DNA of 64,000 bases from assembly GCF_003002915.1 (NCBI RefSeq), contig NZ_PVTG01000010.1, forward strand, positions 124,001 through 188,000, written 5' to 3'. Positions 63,437 to 64,000 of the stretch are shown here, one piece after another. Under the pieces are notes generated by a model, which saw only the letters and a program-made list of their open reading frames with translations, ran no database searches and was not told where the DNA came from. Positions within the stretch are counted from its first letter, which is position 1. The number at the start of each line of letters is the position of its first letter. Position numbers and translations under genes: made by a program. This DNA is from Geodermatophilus tzadiensis. Lineage in GTDB: Bacteria > Actinomycetota > Actinomycetes > Mycobacteriales > Geodermatophilaceae.

Positions 63437-64000
63437 TCAGAACGGTGGCGGGTCGTCCGGGTCGTCCGGGTCGGCCGGCGGCGCCGTAGGTGAGGCGTCG
63501 GTGTCGTCCGGTGGTGCGTCCGGTGGTGGGGGCTCGGGCGGTGGAGGTGGTCGCATGCCCGGTGGCCGGGTGGTCCTGGTGATGCCGGACGGGGTGGTCA
63601 CGGTGAGCAGTCCGTCGGCGGTCATGGTGAACCGCCAGTCGGGGGCGAAGGTCTTGAGCCGGTGGTGGCTGCGGCACAGGCAGCACAGGTTGGCGCAGTC
63701 GGTGGCGCCGCTGCAGGAGTGTGGGAGGACGTGGTCGGCGTCGGCCCAGCCCACTCGTTGGCCGCAGCCGGGGAAGCGGCAGCTGCGGTCGCGGGTGCGC
63801 ACGAACATCTGCTGTGCCGCCGACGGCTCGTAGGCGGCGACCGGAGCCGGCTGGTCGAGCAGCGCGCACCCGCACTCGCCCTCGGGGTGGTCAGGGCAGC
63901 CGCGGCGGGCGAGGCGGCGCAGCTGCTCGAGCGTGGTGGTGGCGCGCAGGGCGCCGTCGTCGTCGGCCAGCGCCAACGCGACCGACCCGCCCTCCGGCGT
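63437..64000 (-). CDS. HNH endonuclease domain protein (DUF222 type), partial
   Basis: This frame continues past the right edge, so only the last 187 residues are visible. It has an HNH domain: RTRDRSCRFPGCGQRVGWADADHVLPHSCSGATDCANLCCLCRSHHRLKTFAPDWRF, with Cys pairs for zinc and the His-His-Asn-like HxLPHS...LCRSHHRLK core. A low-complexity Pro/Asp tail follows (PPPPPEPPPPDAPPDDTDASP). The arrangement is typical of the multi-copy DUF222/HNH proteins of actinobacteria; the N-terminal DUF222 part would lie outside. A TTG at 63976 is not a likely start. Confidence 0.85.
   Translation of the reverse strand, partial: TPEGGSVALALADDDGALRATTTLEQLRRLARRGCPDHPEGECGCALLDQPAPVAAYEPSAAQQMFVRTRDRSCRFPGCGQRVGWADADHVLPHSCSGATDCANLCCLCRSHHRLKTFAPDWRFTMTADGLLTVTTPSGITRTTRPPGMRPPPPPEPPPPDAPPDDTDASPTAPPADPDDPDDPPPF

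Noticed and set aside
63976-63978. TTG as the start of the HNH gene
   Set aside because: The frame stays open to the window edge and the protein family has a large N-terminal DUF222 part, so the gene continues beyond 64000.

Overview
The window is very GC-rich chromosomal DNA, densely packed with many GTG starts and 4-base GTGA/ATGA stop-start overlaps. It reads as a core region of a high-GC actinobacterium. Gene families (twin CNNM/CBS proteins, DUF222-type HNH protein at the right edge, dynamin-like GTPase pair, hybrid cobalamin genes) and gene order suggest a Geodermatophilaceae-like organism (Blastococcus/Geodermatophilus/Modestobacter type). That family assignment is inference. No phage, transposon, integrase, CRISPR array or rRNA is visible. 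No gene-free stretch exceeds 300 bases; the longest are 44592-44830 (cobalamin riboswitch plus a divergent promoter), 14701-14924 (tRNA-Pro and its terminator) and 22456-22665 (two 3'-end hairpins).

Layout. 1-1409: end of a Mrp/Mnh Na+/H+ antiporter operon (D'-E-F-G). 1455-8215: leuA with a leucine-rich leader peptide and hairpin, an XRE regulator with a cysteine-rich tail, a phospholipase D-like protein, and the ask-asd operon. 8235-15833: a GT87 glycosyltransferase, a prolyl-oligopeptidase-type peptidase, a PhyH dioxygenase, two CNNM/CBS membrane proteins, tRNA-Pro(CGG) and a metallophosphoesterase. 15895-31242: a block whose order closely follows the M. tuberculosis Rv3683-Rv3667 neighbourhood: ponA2-like PBP, twin ArsA-type ATPases, DUF4177, RidA, NUDIX, crp, small membrane protein, nth, TlpA-like lipoprotein, NUDIX, marP, ephE-like hydrolase, holin-superfamily protein, acs. 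whiB4 and the metallo-beta-lactamase gene are absent, and a cupredoxin-like lipoprotein is added. 31379-35273: FhuF-like protein, queA, an SDR gene and soxR divergent around a textbook SoxR operator, and a LigB-type dioxygenase.

35285-44591 is a ten-gene minus-strand cobalamin and cobalt-uptake operon (chelatase, cobO, cobB, cbiM-N-Q-O, cobE, cobC, sirC/cobA fusion) headed by a clear cobalamin riboswitch. After a set of small or general genes (wHTH/AbrB operon, solitary PemK, VOC, PPOX, thioesterase), a second cobalamin cluster spans 49890-58557: cobQ, cobD, cobL, cobM, cbiD, cobK, interleaved with an acyltransferase, an ANTAR regulator and peptide deformylase. The right end carries an FBP protein, a HAD phosphatase, paired dynamin-like/YfjP GTPases, DUF4177 and a truncated HNH protein.

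Regulatory and repeat features beyond genes: a leucine attenuator; a SoxR-type elongated promoter; a recurring TAnnnT box 6-9 bases before starts that suggests frequent leaderless transcription; a three-copy family of palindromic 3'-end elements with compensatory stem changes; twin 35-base hairpins after the phospholipase D gene; and GTGCAC/TCCGCGG palindromes found only inside the cobalamin clusters here.
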